DNA of 64,000 nt. Origin: Bufo bufo (Eukaryota; Chordata; Amphibia; Anura; Bufonidae). Below are positions 33,972 through 44,639 of this stretch, in pieces. A program made the position numbers and the translations under genes. The DNA lies in assembly GCF_905171765.1 (NCBI RefSeq), contig NC_053392.1, forward strand, positions 398,130,119 through 398,194,118, given 5' to 3'. Numbering within the stretch: position 1 is the stretch's first letter; each line of letters starts with the position of its first letter. The notes below the pieces were generated by a model. It did no database searches. It saw nothing but the letters and a program-made list of their open reading frames with translations, and was not told the origin of the DNA.

Positions 33972-34775
33972 TTAACAAAAAAAACAAACAGCGGCAACAG
34001 GTAACTTCGAGGGTCGAATGTGTCCCTTTCTCAGGCTCTCAGAGATATAAGTACGCATAGCGACTCTTTCAGGTTGGGAGAGATTGTATAGTCGTGATTT
34101 TGGCAGCTCGGCGCCTGGGATGAGATTAATAGGGCAGTCGTACTCCCGGTGAGGGGGCAACTCCTGGACACCACTCTCTGAAAACACATCCGAAAATTCA
34201 GAGAGAAAAGATGGCACAGTCTTGGTAGAAACCTCTGAAAGAGACACCGTAAGGCAAATCTCTCTGCAAAACTCACTCCAACCATTTATTTGCCTTGCTT
34301 GCCAATCAATGGTGGGGTTATGTTTAGTGAGCCAGGGTAGCCCCAACACTAGAGGAGTAGGTAATCCGCTTAAGACGAAACATGACATATCCTCAACATG
34401 AGCGTCACCCACAGTCAAACGGATATTGTGAACTATGCCCTTTAGCGATCTTTGAGAAAGTGGAGCGGAATCGATAGCAAAAACAGGTATATCCTTTTCC
34501 AAAGTGCATACCTGCAAACCATGCATTGTTGCAAATTGATTATCAATGAGATTGCCAGCTGCTTCACTATCTACAAAAATCTCACAAACAATATTCTTGC
34601 TGTCTAGCGCCACCCTGGCAGGTAGGACAAAACGGGAACTATAAGCAAACGGCAAACCTTCAATTTCCGCATCAACCTTGCCAATAGTAGCAAATGGAAA
34701 GTTTTTAGAGGTTTTGTTTTGTTTTGTTTTTATTACCCTCAGAAAACGCCATGAATCTCCTAGAGGGGCAAACAT
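33972..34775 (-). pseudogene. Gypsy A protease and linker to RT
   Basis: A retropepsin-type protease is visible with its flap region and the motif EIFVDSEAAGNLID. The expected catalytic DSG reads DSE. Downstream come GLPTPLVLGLPWLTKHNPTID and the conserved linker DCPINLIPGAELPKSRLYNLS that leads into RT. The Gypsy B copy of the same family has DSGAG, so Glu here is a mutation of this copy. The frame is open but lacks a connection to gag because of frameshifts around 34712-34731. Confidence 0.85.
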
Positions 34776-34787
34776 TAGCCAAATGAT

Positions 34788-35597
34788 TTATACCCCCACA
34801 ACAGAAACAAACCCTCCTCTGAGAGCTGAATCCTCTACTATCAGAGGCAAGCAAACCCAGCTGCATGGCCTCCTCCTCAGAGGGGATTGAGACAGACTGA
34901 GATTCCTGCGCACTGAATGAGACAGCCCCACTGTCCTTGGGCTGAATATGACAGGAAAGAGTAGTCTCCTCTCTCTCTCTCTAAGACGCCTGTCAATACG
35001 AACAGCTAGAGACATGGCTGACTCTAACGACGCTGGTCTCTCATGAAAAGCGAATGCATCTTTCAATCTTTCCGAAAGACCATGGCAAAATTGACTTCGG
35101 AGTGCAGCATCATTCCAACCAGTATCAGCTGCCCACCCCCGAAATTCAGAACAATATATCTCTGCGGACTGTTTACCCTGGCATAAAAGACGCAGTTTAG
35201 ATTCAGCCAGAGCAATACGATCCGGGTCATCATATATCTGCCCCAGGGTTACAAAAAACTCATCCACCGATCGGCGGGGCCGTGCCCCCACCGGCAGCAA
35301 AAAGGCCCAAGACTGAGCGTTATCCCTGAGCAGCGAGATGATGATCCCCACCCTCTGCTCCTCATCACCAGAGAAATGGGGAAGTAGGCGAAAATGGAGT
35401 TTGCAAGCCTCTCTAAAGCAAACTAAATTTTCACTACCCCCGGAGAACGTATCCGGGAGCGAGATCTTAGGCTCGGAACAAACTCCATGAACGCCAGCAG
35501 AACCGGTCACCTGAAACTGAGACACAGTTTTACGGAGATCTGCTACCTCCAGCGAAAGACCTTGAATGCGGTCAATCAAGGCTGAAACCGGATCCAT
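34788..35597 (-). pseudogene. Gypsy A gag
   Basis: The ATG at 35595-35597 starts MDPVSALIDRIQGL, a coiled-coil-like N-terminus. A capsid-like region follows (LPDTFSGGSENLVCFREAC, SAEIYCSEFRGWA, LRSQFCHGLSERLKDAF). The C-terminal zinc knuckle (CFCCGGINHLANVC in the correct frame at about 34775-34815) is lost from this frame because of a shift near a CT dinucleotide run at about 34966-34983. The matching gag at 47072 is undamaged. Gag would form the particle and bind RNA. Confidence 0.85.
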
Positions 35598-35624
35598 GCT
35601 TAAGACGGTTATGGCGGTATATAA

Positions 35625-36154
35625 TGTCACGGATGAAGTTAGCAGATAGCTGGAACATATAAATAAATGAGCGACTGGCTTGATCCCAAACTAAGGAGCT
35701 TATAGGTGAGTACTATAAAACCCTAAGAGCTCTCCCTGACTGCTATGCACATGCAAGGGTCTGTATGGTAGACGATTGCATGCCCGCGTACCTCATACTG
35801 TGTGACACCTGAAAACCCTATAATAGTGAGGGGACACGACCACCGGCTCCCTGCACTTAATACGGATGGAGTCAGGGTCACCTAGAATCAAGTCAGCAAG
35901 GAAACACAATAAAGTAAAAGACTTATCTGAACAAACAGCAGAAGCAACCTCCAGCAGTGAACACTTCATCCAGGAAGTAGTATAAACCGCAAAGTGAGGC
36001 AGTATGGGAGGGATTATAAAGGAAGATGATTAGTCTAAATAAGTGACACCTGGCAGAAGGAAAGGAGATGTGGAAGTGAAACCAAAACAAAGAACATCAT
36101 ACAAGAGGTAGAGAAGAACGTCTGCCAGACCTTCTCACAGAACTGGCGGTGACA
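35625..36154 (-). repeat. Gypsy A 5' LTR
   Basis: 530 bp, TGTCACCGCC...CATCCGTGACA on the minus strand. About 2.3% different from the 3' LTR by eye. The sequence after it (TTATATACCGCCATAACC) does not show an obvious standard primer site. Confidence 0.92.
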
Positions 36155-36283
36155 CTTACTCTTTCCGCACTGGAATTGGTCACTTTGCCCCAGAGAAAGG
36201 GAGACTGGGACCGTCGGATTCTACAAAAGGAATCACTCTACAAAAATTTACCATTTTCGGTCCCAGTCTCCAGGGGGACTTAA
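36155..36283 (+). pseudogene. Penelope-like protein, C-terminal end
   Basis: The sequence reads in the same sense as 23118-24628 and gives GDWDRRILQKESLYKNL, the segment that follows the GIY-YIG domain in Penelope-like proteins, ending at a TAA near 36281. Joining across the Gypsy element and its duplicated CTTAC/CATAC restores the order, so this proves insertion into a formerly continuous gene. Confidence 0.75.
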
Positions 36284-36555
36284 TGAAAGACTTACCTTTT
36301 CTTGCTACAGTATTTAACTTACAGGTTTGTTTTTCTCTTGTCTGCTTCAGCTCCGATAATAAACCAGCATTTTATTGATACGTGAAGCATCATGTATTAT
36401 TATTTGAGTCTTGGTGTATTATCTTCACCATAAGTGATGGCTATCATCTGTGTATCTAGTAATTTTTATTTGTCTATTACCTTTATGTGAATACTATGCC
36501 TTTTTGGTAGGGGCTGTTGTTTAACATCTGTTTGAATACACATTAGTTTTGCCTC

Positions 36556-37070
36556 CTATCTTTATTAAACCTATAAAAATATTGTAGGTATTTGTATTGC
36601 TTTACAGTTAAGAATTTTGATCATGTTATCGTAGTTTCACATGGTCATGTGCTCCTTGTGTGCTCCACATTCATCTATCTTCCGGCATCCGCTTTGGTCT
36701 GTTCCGGTACGTGGAGCGCACGGTGGAACGCATGAACTTCCGGTCATGTGATCGGAATATGTACGGATCGCGAGACCTTGTTGTTTTCTGCCCCTCCCCA
36801 AACAGGTATTTAAGTTCACACGTGTGCTCTGTATGTTGGCTGCTATCTTGCTTTATGGAGACACTTACATCTATGGCCTGAGGTGCAAGTGAGTGGTCCT
36901 ATTGGACCTGATCGTGTTATATCTGTTTATCAGTTCAGGATACATGATTTCTGCCTATTTAGGTATCGCGGCACCTGTGTTATCTATATATATTGGGCTA
37001 TAATATGTATGCTCTTTCAGGGATTTATATATGTATCTGAAGGGTATTTATTAAAATTTCTGCAGTCTGT
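36556..37070 (+). repeat. Penelope-like terminal repeat, right copy
   Basis: Inverse of 21281-21895, without the internal duplication. Words include GTGCTCCACATTCATCT, CGGATCGCGAGACC and CTTTCAGGGATTTATATATG. It ends at TTTCTGCAGTCTGTG, abutting a TTAA-type MITE. Confidence 0.8.
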
Positions 37071-37074
37071 GTAA

Positions 37075-37327
37075 AGTATTCCAATCATCTTAAATCTAGC
37101 GCTGTACTACTTACAACTAACTTCTTGGCAGTCAGGAGGCAGGGCGGGCGGGGCGCTCGTAGCGTAGCTCAGTAATCTCACTGCGCCTGCGCCGCCCACT
37201 TTATGAATGAAGCAGGTGGCGCAGGCGCAGTGAGCGTAGTGAGCTACGCTACGAGCGCCCGCCCTCCTGACTGCCAAGAAGTTAGTTGTAAGTAGTACAG
37301 CGCTATATTTAAGATGATTGGAATACT
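37075..37327. mobile_element. 253-bp palindromic MITE, TTAA-type
   Basis: The arms start AGTATTCCAATCATCTTAAA and are almost perfect inverses over the whole length, meeting at about 37200. The flanks are GTAA (37071-37074) and TTAA (37328-37331). The centre is GC-rich (CTGCGCCTGCGCCGCC). It sits at the very edge of the Penelope-like right repeat. Confidence 0.75.
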
Positions 37328-37502
37328 TTAAACAATACCCACAAGTTAGATATGATTACCGTATACTACAAAGAGCGAGACCTGGTGTATTAGAATACAG
37401 TGACTGCACCGGGCCCCGCTGCCATTACAGAAACAGATGCCGGCCCCCATTCACTACACAGGGACACTGTTATGTAGGATCCGTGGATGACACATAAGAT
37501 GC

Positions 37503-37725
37503 TATATATGTGTCATCCACAGATGCCCCCATAACAGTGCCATCCACAGATGCCCCCACAATGATCCCCCATAACAGTGCCATCCACATATGCCCCCATA
37601 ACAGTGCCATCCACAGATGCTGCCATAACAGTGTCATCCACAGATGCCCCCATAACAGTGTCATCCACAAATGCCCTCATAACAGTGCCATCCACAGATC
37701 CCCCATAATGGTGTCATCCGCAGAC
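37503..37725 (+). repeat. 27-bp minisatellite
   Basis: About eight units of GCCATCCACAGATGCCCCCATAACAGT with variation (GTCATCC, CCTCAT). The open frames on both strands at this locus are products of the period being a multiple of three. Confidence 0.85.
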
Positions 37726-37739
37726 CACCATTACGGTAG

Positions 37740-39002
37740 TTCAAAACCCACCAAAAGCACACCTTTTGATTCAAAATATTTTTTTCTTATTTTCCTCCTC
37801 AAAAACCCAGGTGCGCCTTATGGGCAGGTGCGTCTTATAGGGCGAAAAATACAGTAGGTACGAGGACAGAGATCACCCACAATTGGGGTGTTCCTCTGGG
37901 CACAGCGTAAGGTAGTTTTGTTCCATCGAGCCCATCTTATACTTGTCTATCTAGCAGCATTACGTATGGGTACATATGGGTAGCCCATTGAGGACTTTTT
38001 TTATAAAATATTCTTATTAAAAGTTAAGCTTTAAAAATTGGTTCATGCCCTTGATGATGAGTTTATATATTGCATGACCCTCCTTTAGTATCTCTTTGCT
38101 ACATTTCAGTCCCATCTCGCCATGGAAACAGTAAGATGGGACAAGCCACAGTGCCCTTATAGTTTTAGATTGTTGTCACCTAATATGTGTCTAATAGTGA
38201 CATGCCACAAGTCGTTCCTAATACCATACATGAGCATATAGTCCACAAATTTTCAGATACCGCACTATAGATATATGATACCTCCTCGGTTGTATTTAAT
38301 TTATTGTACATTCCACAAGAGATCTGCTAATCCTATACTCAAGATTGTATTTATACATTGCAGTAGTCTTCAGTCAGTATAAAAGTAACAAGGAGCTGTG
38401 GCCATCATGACAATCCACCTCATCTCTCGATTGAAAAACTATAGTAAATAGTAAAACGTTTTTCATAGTAATTAAAAAATAGTGTAAAACTCCAATATCA
38501 TCTATTAACGCTGATCCCAATCTATTGTCATGTTGCCACAAATATCTGACATGACCCTCAAAGTAGTTCAAAAAGTCCATAAAAAATGAGCTGCTGATAG
38601 CTTTCTACGTCTTCACAGGAAATATGAGGACCAAAGTGATATGGATTTGCAGATGGTAATTTATGTTGCTTGGTGTAATCAAGAGACATGTTACATTGTT
38701 TTGAATTTTGGTAGAACAAGATGGCTTTTGTTCACTTTCGCTTGGCACACGTCTCCACCATCTATTTATAGAAGCCGAGATATTAAGGACATTTCATTTT
38801 GGAACTGAGCCCACTGGCACATTTAGACAAGGTTAGGAAATGCAGCAAATAAGTGCTTATCAATTGTTTTCTACACATCTCAGAACTTTTAAAGCAAAGC
38901 AATGGAGACATGAAAGTATGTAAGGCAAATGAAGCATAGAAGCATTGTGAGCTTTTAGTATTCATCTGGTTAGGCAGTGTAAGAACAATACAACGGGGAG
39001 AT
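37740..39002. other. No gene recognised
   Basis: I see no domain, RNA gene or complete element. A short dispersed motif (GGTGCGTCTTATAGGGCGAAAAATAC) lies at about 37829-37854. The rest is A/T-rich low-copy sequence. Confidence 0.4.
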
Positions 39003-39419
39003 TTACTTTCAAATTTCTTTTTATTGAATAATGAAGAAGTAAAACATACATGGCTCATACAAATAGTACAAAGGCTTGAGATACAGAGTTGACATAGCCA
39101 TTTATCAAATATATTATGGATCGTAACAGCAAATTACCAATTAGGTATCAGGTGCAGTTGGGATAAAAAAAAAGGTGCGGGGGAAAAGTGGGGGGAAAGG
39201 GACAATTCATCCCACATCCCCTCCCCAGGTAGGCACACTATCGTCCTCCAAGTATTCAAATACACATGGGCCCGTGCGCATAAAAAGCGCATATTTTGAA
39301 GATAAGCCTTCTGCGAGTATACTGGAAGTGACCAGCAGTCGCATGGTGTTGTCAATGTTTGGGTTGTCAGAGTGTTGCCTGCATTTTGTGAACTCATGAA
39401 TCTCTAGGTATTAAAATCA
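39003..39419 (-). other. LINE B 3' untranslated region
   Basis: The sequence continues from the ORF2 C-terminus and ends in CAATAAAAAGAAATTTG, similar to the end of LINE A (TTCAATAAAAAGAAAATG). A pyrimidine-rich block (minus strand) lies at 39168-39200. No target duplication was found. Confidence 0.6.
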
Positions 39420-39595
39420 GGGGGTTTGCTAAGCCTATAGATCATCCAGGGATTACATATCTTTAGGAATTTCTTGTGTTTTCTCTCTTCCCAACTCGCC
39501 AGCTCTTCTAGGCGGTACATCTGGTCTACTTTGTCTCACCGTTCTATGGTGGGTGGACCCTTACTCAACCATTTCAATGGTTTCGCTGCCTGAAT
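39420..39595 (-). pseudogene. LINE B ORF2 C-terminal fragment
   Basis: The minus strand reads AAKPLKWLSKGPPTIERWDK and then LEELASWEERKHKKFLKIC, matching in style the last part of L1/Tx1 ORF2 (compare KLIIPRLWKEKSPPSIPEW in LINE A). It ends at a stop near 39413. Its link to the endonuclease fragment is by order and strand. Confidence 0.7.
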
Positions 39596-40203
39596 CAGGT
39601 GCATAGGCGTCGCTACAGGTGGGCAAGTGGGGGCAATTGCCCCCTAGGTTATTCCTTGCCCCCCACGTGCCCCCCCCCCCCCCCCGCTGATTCCCTGTGT
39701 CTGTACTTATTAGTGGTGGATTATAATTGGGGCTGGGGCATTTGGGTCTGCAGCCCCAGGCCCGGCATCGCTGGGGGCCCAATGCCGACCCAAAAACCCA
39801 CAAACTGTGGCGGCGCACGGGAGCGCATAGTTAACTTCCCTGCCCCGCCGATCACCGCTATAGGCTTCTGCTCTACTAGGCCTGAAGCCTATGCGGTAGT
39901 AAAATCCCATGCAGGCAGAGTTGATGGCGTCACAGCGCACCTGTGTCGGGAGGCAGCACAGTGACATGTGTGCCTGCCTGCCATCTACGAGTGAGCGCCA
40001 GGAGTCTGGGACATAGGTAAGTATTAGCTTTTATATTTTTTTGTGTGGCAACTTTGGGGGACCTTACTGGGGGGCACAGGAGGAAATTACTGAAGGGACA
40101 TTTGGGGGCAAATTACTACATGAGGAGCAAACTACTACATGGGGGCAGTGTGGGGGACAATTAATACGTGGGGGCAGTGTGGGGGACAGTTAATACTGTG
40201 GGG
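39596..40203 (+). repeat. Dispersed repeat with GGGGCA minisatellite tail
   Basis: It starts CATAGGCGTCGCTACAGGTG, has a C run at 39669-39686, and ends in degenerate units of ATTACTACATGGGGGCAG. It separates two pieces of LINE B. Similar tails occur at 20860-21120. The class is unknown. Confidence 0.5.
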
Positions 40204-40204
40204 G

Positions 40205-41574
40205 GCAGATGATCCTACTTCCGAGAACAATGAGCTCGCCCCTCATCACTGCCTTATGGGCTTTCCACACAGTTGCCACTGATGTGTCTATAGGGGCATT
40301 TTCCTGGAAGAACAGCCGCAGTCTCTTTTGGAGAGACTTTAAATCGGCTTCTCTATCCAACATTGTTTCATTTAGTCGCCACATCTATTGTCTGGATGGT
40401 AGATTAGCAAAGTTTACTGAGGCCGAGACAGGAGCATGATCAGACATTGTGATAGGTTCAATAGTTAGATGCTGAAGCATTTCTATGTGCTTGTCAGATA
40501 TAAAAAACATAATCTAATATCTGAAAAGAGTTGTGTGGTATGGAAAAGAAAGTATAGTCCCACGAGGTCGGCTTAAGCAGCCGCCAAGCTTCCACTAAGC
40601 AGGAGTCAGAAAGTGTTTTATTAATGCGCCCCAGGGAGGCTTGTGAGTATACTGAGGTTCCTCCAGATGTTCCTCCAGATGTATCCAGGGTAGGGGACAG
40701 TGCCACATTAAGGTCTCCTCCTACCAACCTTACGCCTTCATCAAATTGATCAAGGCATTTTAAGGTGCTCTTAAAGAGGACCTTTCACCGATTATTACAC
40801 TATGAACTAACTATACAGACATGTAGAGCGGCGCCCGGGGATCTCACTGCACTTCCTATTATCCGTTCTCCTGCTATGCCCTCCGGTATCTCCGCTCACT
40901 AAGTTATAGTAGGCGGAGATTCCAGTCACTAAGTTATGGTAGGCGGAGTCTGCCCTTGTTCTGCTCTAGCGCTGGCCAATCACAGCGCAGAGCTCACAGC
41001 CTGGGAGGTTATTTTCTCCCAGGCTGTGAGCTCTGCAAAGCGATTGGCCAGCGCTACAGAAGAACAAGGGCAGACTCCGCCTACCATAACTTAGGGAACG
41101 GAGATACCGGAGGGCATAGCAGGAGAACGGAGCGGCGCCCAGGGATAATAGTAAGTGCAGTGAGATCCCCGGGCGCCGCTCTACATGTCTGTATAGTTAG
41201 TTCATAGTGTAATAATCGGTGAAAGGTCCTCTTTAAGCCATTGTTGTTGTCCTCTATTGGGACCAGACTGGCTAGGGTTACTTTTTCTCCTATTTTCCCC
41301 TTCACGAAAATATAACGACCTTCGGGATCTGCCTGGGTGAGCATATGTGTAAAAGGTACGTTCTTGGCGACTGCAATCCCCACCCCGCGAGATGCCTTTA
41401 CATAAGGACTGTGATACCATGAATGAAAGTGAGAGCGTGGCACACGTCCTACTTAGAAGTGTGTCTCCTGGAGGAGAGCTCGTGCCTTCTTCAGGAGTGA
41501 ACGATTTGAGACCTTTTCTGTGGGGCTTTTAAGCCACGAACATTAAATGTAATACACTTAATAGAAGCCATCAT
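40205..41574 (-). pseudogene. LINE B ORF2 endonuclease, split by a TTAA MITE
   Basis: This would encode the apurinic-type endonuclease that nicks target DNA. From ATG at 41569-41571: ITFNVRGLK, then a frameshift, LLQETHF, SRGVGIAVAKNVPF and PEGRYIFVKGKIG, up to the MITE at 41232. After it come LVGGDLNVALSPTLD, WRLLKPTSWDYTFF and LDYVF, and then a spacer with FFQENAPIDTSVATVWKAHK. Several catalytic-type motifs remain (N, E, GGDLN, D). It has frameshifts, and no reverse transcriptase follows. Confidence 0.8.
40775..41232. mobile_element. TTAA-flanked foldback MITE inside LINE B
   Basis: The arms begin AGAGGACCTTTCACCGATTA and are long inverted repeats. TTAA is exact on both sides (40771-40774 and 41233-41236). 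Same family as 5321-5632 but longer. The LINE endonuclease frame resumes on the other side, which fixes the order of insertion. Confidence 0.88.
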
Positions 41575-41604
41575 AATAAAGTGGGTACTCCACTTTGCCC
41601 AAAG

Positions 41605-42191
41605 CTAGAGTAATGTGTGCCACCTGGGGAGAGAAGGAGGGATGGAGGGGGACATATAAAACAATATAAATAGGTCAAAACTAGAAACAAAATTGTACAA
41701 GACTCTTAATTTGAGTATGCAGATATTATGATGTACATTAGCAGCATTAGAAGCTTGAGAAAGCTGTATAGTGAAACGTACATCGGGATTGGAGGCACTT
41801 TGGTCTGTATGCTTTTGATTATTTGAGTTATATTCTGGCTTGTTAGAATGTGATGTAATTCGATGTGCTATAGAGTGGGACGCTATATTGAGATGGATGT
41901 AGCTCATTGAATATATATAACCATTTACTGCAGTACCAATGTATCCTCTTTGCTTGCACATGTATGCTGCTGTTGTGACTGTTTTTATATGTTCACGATT
42001 TGCATAATTTAAGATATTGATTTTTGGTATTTGATTGTGCTTTACTAGTGGGGGACATTTATTATTTTTGGTGTACAAACATGGGAACAGCAAAACTTTA
42101 GCAAAGAAAAAACCTTTGAAGAAGTAAAACAGGCAGCTGAGGCCAAATGTAAGTTCCAAACTTAGTGTCCCATTTTGAAAGTGTCCCGAGA
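41605..42191 (-). other. LINE B inter-ORF spacer
   Basis: It lies between ORF1 and ORF2 of LINE B. A 250-codon open frame here has no domain, is A/T-rich and runs into the neighbouring hAT-like element, so I do not call it a gene. Confidence 0.5.
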
Positions 42192-44544
42192 TAGAGATGG
42201 CCCGAATAGTTCGCCGGCGAATAGTTCCTGGCGAACATAGCTTGTTCGCGTTTGCCGCGGCGGGCGAACATATGCGATGTTCGGTCCGCCCCCTATACAT
42301 CATCATTGAGTAAACTTTGACCCTGTACCTCACAGTCAGCAGGCACATTCCAGCCAATCAGCAGCAGACCCTCCCTCCCAGACCCTCCCACCTCCCGGAC
42401 AGCATCCATTTTAGATTCATTCGGAATCTGCATTCTCAGTGAGAGGAGGGACAGTGCTGCTGCTGCTGATTCAATAGGGAAAGCGTTAGCTAGGGCAGTG
42501 TTCTGTGTCCACAGACTCATCTGCTCTAAGGACAGCGTCCTGACAGCACCCCAAAAAGCCCTTTTCAGGGCTGGTACATCAGTCTGCTTTTTTTTTTTTT
42601 TTTATATATTGCAGTTGTCTGCCCGTGTGTGAGAGGCTGCAGGCTCAGTCACAGACAGTACTGTGTGCACACCATTCATACAGGGTGTGACAGAAAATAC
42701 CTTGCAGATAAAAAAATATATATTTAATATTTTTCTGTGATCTAATCCCATTTGCAAGCCCGTGTGTGTCAGGCCCACACAGACTGTATTGTGGCCACTG
42801 GCTAGTGGCTAGACCTCCACTTATACCGTTACAGGGTGTCATTTACTCACAAATACCTCGTAGGTAAAAAAAAATTCTATTTAATATTTTTCTGTGATCT
42901 AATCCCATTTGCAAGCCAGTATGTGTCAGGCCCACACAGACTGTATTGTGGCCACTGGCTAGTGGCTAGACCTCCACTTATACCGCTACAGGGTGTCATT
43001 TACTCACAAATACCTCGCAGATAAAAAAAATATATATTTAATATTTTTCTGTGATCTAATCCCATTTGCAAGTCCGTGTGTGTCAGGCCCACACAGAATG
43101 TATTGTGGCCACTGGCTAGTGGCTAGACCTCCACTTATACCGTTACAGGGTGTCACTCACTCACAAATACCTTGCAGATAAAAAAAAATTCTATTTAATA
43201 TTTTTCTGTGATCTAATCCCATTTGCAAGCCCGTGTGTGTCAGGCCCACACAGACTGTATTGTGGCCACTGGCTAGTGGCTAGACCTCCACTTATACCGT
43301 TACAGGGTGTCACTCACTCACTCACAAATACCTCGCAGATAAATAAAAATTCTATTTAATATTTTTCTGTGATATAATCACAGTTGCAAGCCAGTATGTG
43401 TCACTCACAAATACCTCGCAGATAAAAAAAAATCTATTTAATATTTTTCTGTGATCTAATCCCATTTGCAAGCCCGTGTGTGTCAGGCCCACACAGACTG
43501 TATTGTGTCCGCTGGCTAGAGGCTAGACTTCCACTTATACTGTTACAGGGTGTCATTTACTCACAAATACCTTGCAGATAAAAATAATTTCTATTTAATA
43601 TTTTTCTGTGATCTAATCCCATTTGCAAGCCCGTGTGTGTCAGGCCCACACAGACTGTATTGTGGCCACTGGCTAGTGGCTAGACCTCCACTTATACCGT
43701 TACAGGGTGTCACTCACTCACAAATACCTCGCAGATAAAAAAAAAATTCTATTTAATATTTTTCTGTGATATAATCACAGTTGCAAGCCAGTGTGTGTCA
43801 GGCCCACACAGACTGTACTGTGCCCACTGCCCACCACTTATATAGGGTGGCACAGTACCTTGCACGCATAGTAAATTGCACGGCACAGACGCAGTGACCG
43901 TGGATTCAAACAAAGGGGAGGGAGCCAGCGTTTTTTTTAACCATCTCCCCGTTCGAAAAATTAATTCAATTCACCTTTCCGGGACCCTTGGTGTTGTACG
44001 TGGCTGGGTGGATGAAGAAACCTTCAATGACATCAACGGGACATGGCTAGCTTGGTATCCAACCTTGAACAAATGGGGAGTTTGCGGTTGGGCAAATGGA
44101 CTGTTTGCGGTTGTTTGCGGTGCATTAAAAGGGGAGTTTGGTCTGTCAATGTCTTCGAAGCGGGCGTAACCCTTACACTACCTGATCGATACAACATCAT
44201 ACCTGATCGTATACACACACTGGATGTTTTAAACCACGTTGTTCAAAAAAAAATTGGATTGTTAGGTGATTTATACCCTTTATGGATTAAAATCCAACTC
44301 TGCGTCAACTACATAATTTTCCATGGGAGTTTTGCCATGGATCCCCCTCCGGCATGCCACAGTCTAGGTGTTAGTCCCCTTGAAACAACTTTTCCATCAC
44401 TACTGTGGCTAGAAAGAGTCCCTGTGGGTTTTAAAATTCACCTGCCTATTGAAGTCTATGGCGGTTCGCCCGGTTCGCCCGTTCGCGAACATTTGCAGAA
44501 ATTCGCGTTCGCGAACGGAAAATTTGATGTCCGCGACATCACTA
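42192..44544. mobile_element. Non-autonomous hAT element with internal tandem array
   Basis: The ends are TAGAGATGGCC on the left and GACATCACTA on the right, with many GTTCGC/GCGAAC words near both ends, as in the coding hAT at 14630-19435. The flanks TCCCGAGA (42184-42191) and TCCCCAGA (44545-44552) are an 8-bp duplication with one change. No transposase motif is present. About half of the interior is a 157-bp tandem array (42640-43850). Confidence 0.78.
42640..43850 (+). repeat. 157-bp tandem array
   Basis: About eight units, each with CAGGCCCACACAGACTGTAT, GGCTAGTGGCTAGACCTCC, TTACTCACAAATACCTCGC and TATTTAATATTTTTCTGTGA. The interval is 157-158 bp, except one short unit of about 85 bp near 43376-43460. 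Two units carry the variant ATAATCACAGTTGCAAGCC (about 43375 and 43775). The repeated open frames here come from this periodicity. Confidence 0.85.
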
Positions 44545-44639
44545 TCCCCAGATGGCAATCATCAGAATGGAGGCAGAGCCCATCAACGTCCTCTGGTGGG
44601 GACTCTCCCTGCCCTCATATGCGGGTATAAGCATTTAGC

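Larger units (their letters stand above)
24629..36154 (-). mobile_element. Gypsy (Ty3, chromodomain) retrotransposon A
   Basis: Two 530-bp LTRs bound the element (24629-25158 and 35625-36154), both with TGTCAC...GTGACA ends. They differ at about 12 positions by eye. The flanks CATAC (24624-24628) and CTTAC (36155-36159) are a 5-bp duplication with one change. On the minus strand the order is gag, protease, RT, RNase H, integrase, chromodomain, then a purine-rich tract (AGAGGGAGGGG) before the 3' LTR. An endogenous retrovirus interrupts the chromodomain at 25376-31604. The element itself interrupts the Penelope-like gene. Frameshifts, stops and two altered catalytic residues make it inactive. 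Confidence 0.92.
21281..37070 (+). mobile_element. Penelope-like retroelement, split by Gypsy insertion
   Basis: The outer limits are long inverted terminal repeats (21281-21895 and 36556-37070). Between them lie a 5' region, a reverse transcriptase and GIY-YIG-type endonuclease frame (23118-24628), an 11.5-kb Gypsy insertion (24629-36154), and the C-terminal end of the same protein (36155-36283). A hammerhead ribozyme fold lies at 22313-22355 on the minus strand. The RT-plus-GIY-YIG architecture and hammerheads are established Penelope-like features. The frame is broken in several places, so the copy is dead. The clade may be Neptune-like, but I cannot confirm this. Confidence 0.8.

Noticed and set aside
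37510..37857. Open frames on both strands at 37.5-37.9 kb
   Set aside because: They are translations of a 27-bp minisatellite; the period is a multiple of three, so all frames stay open.
41605..42357. 250-codon minus-strand open frame
   Set aside because: It spans a LINE spacer and the left end of a hAT-like element, has no domain, and its composition is that of A/T-rich non-coding sequence.
42836..43738. Series of similar 62-codon open frames
   Set aside because: They repeat because of the 157-bp tandem array and carry no conserved domain.
42640..43850. CRISPR-like array
   Set aside because: Repeats and spacers are not distinguishable; the whole 157-bp unit repeats, and the genome is vertebrate.
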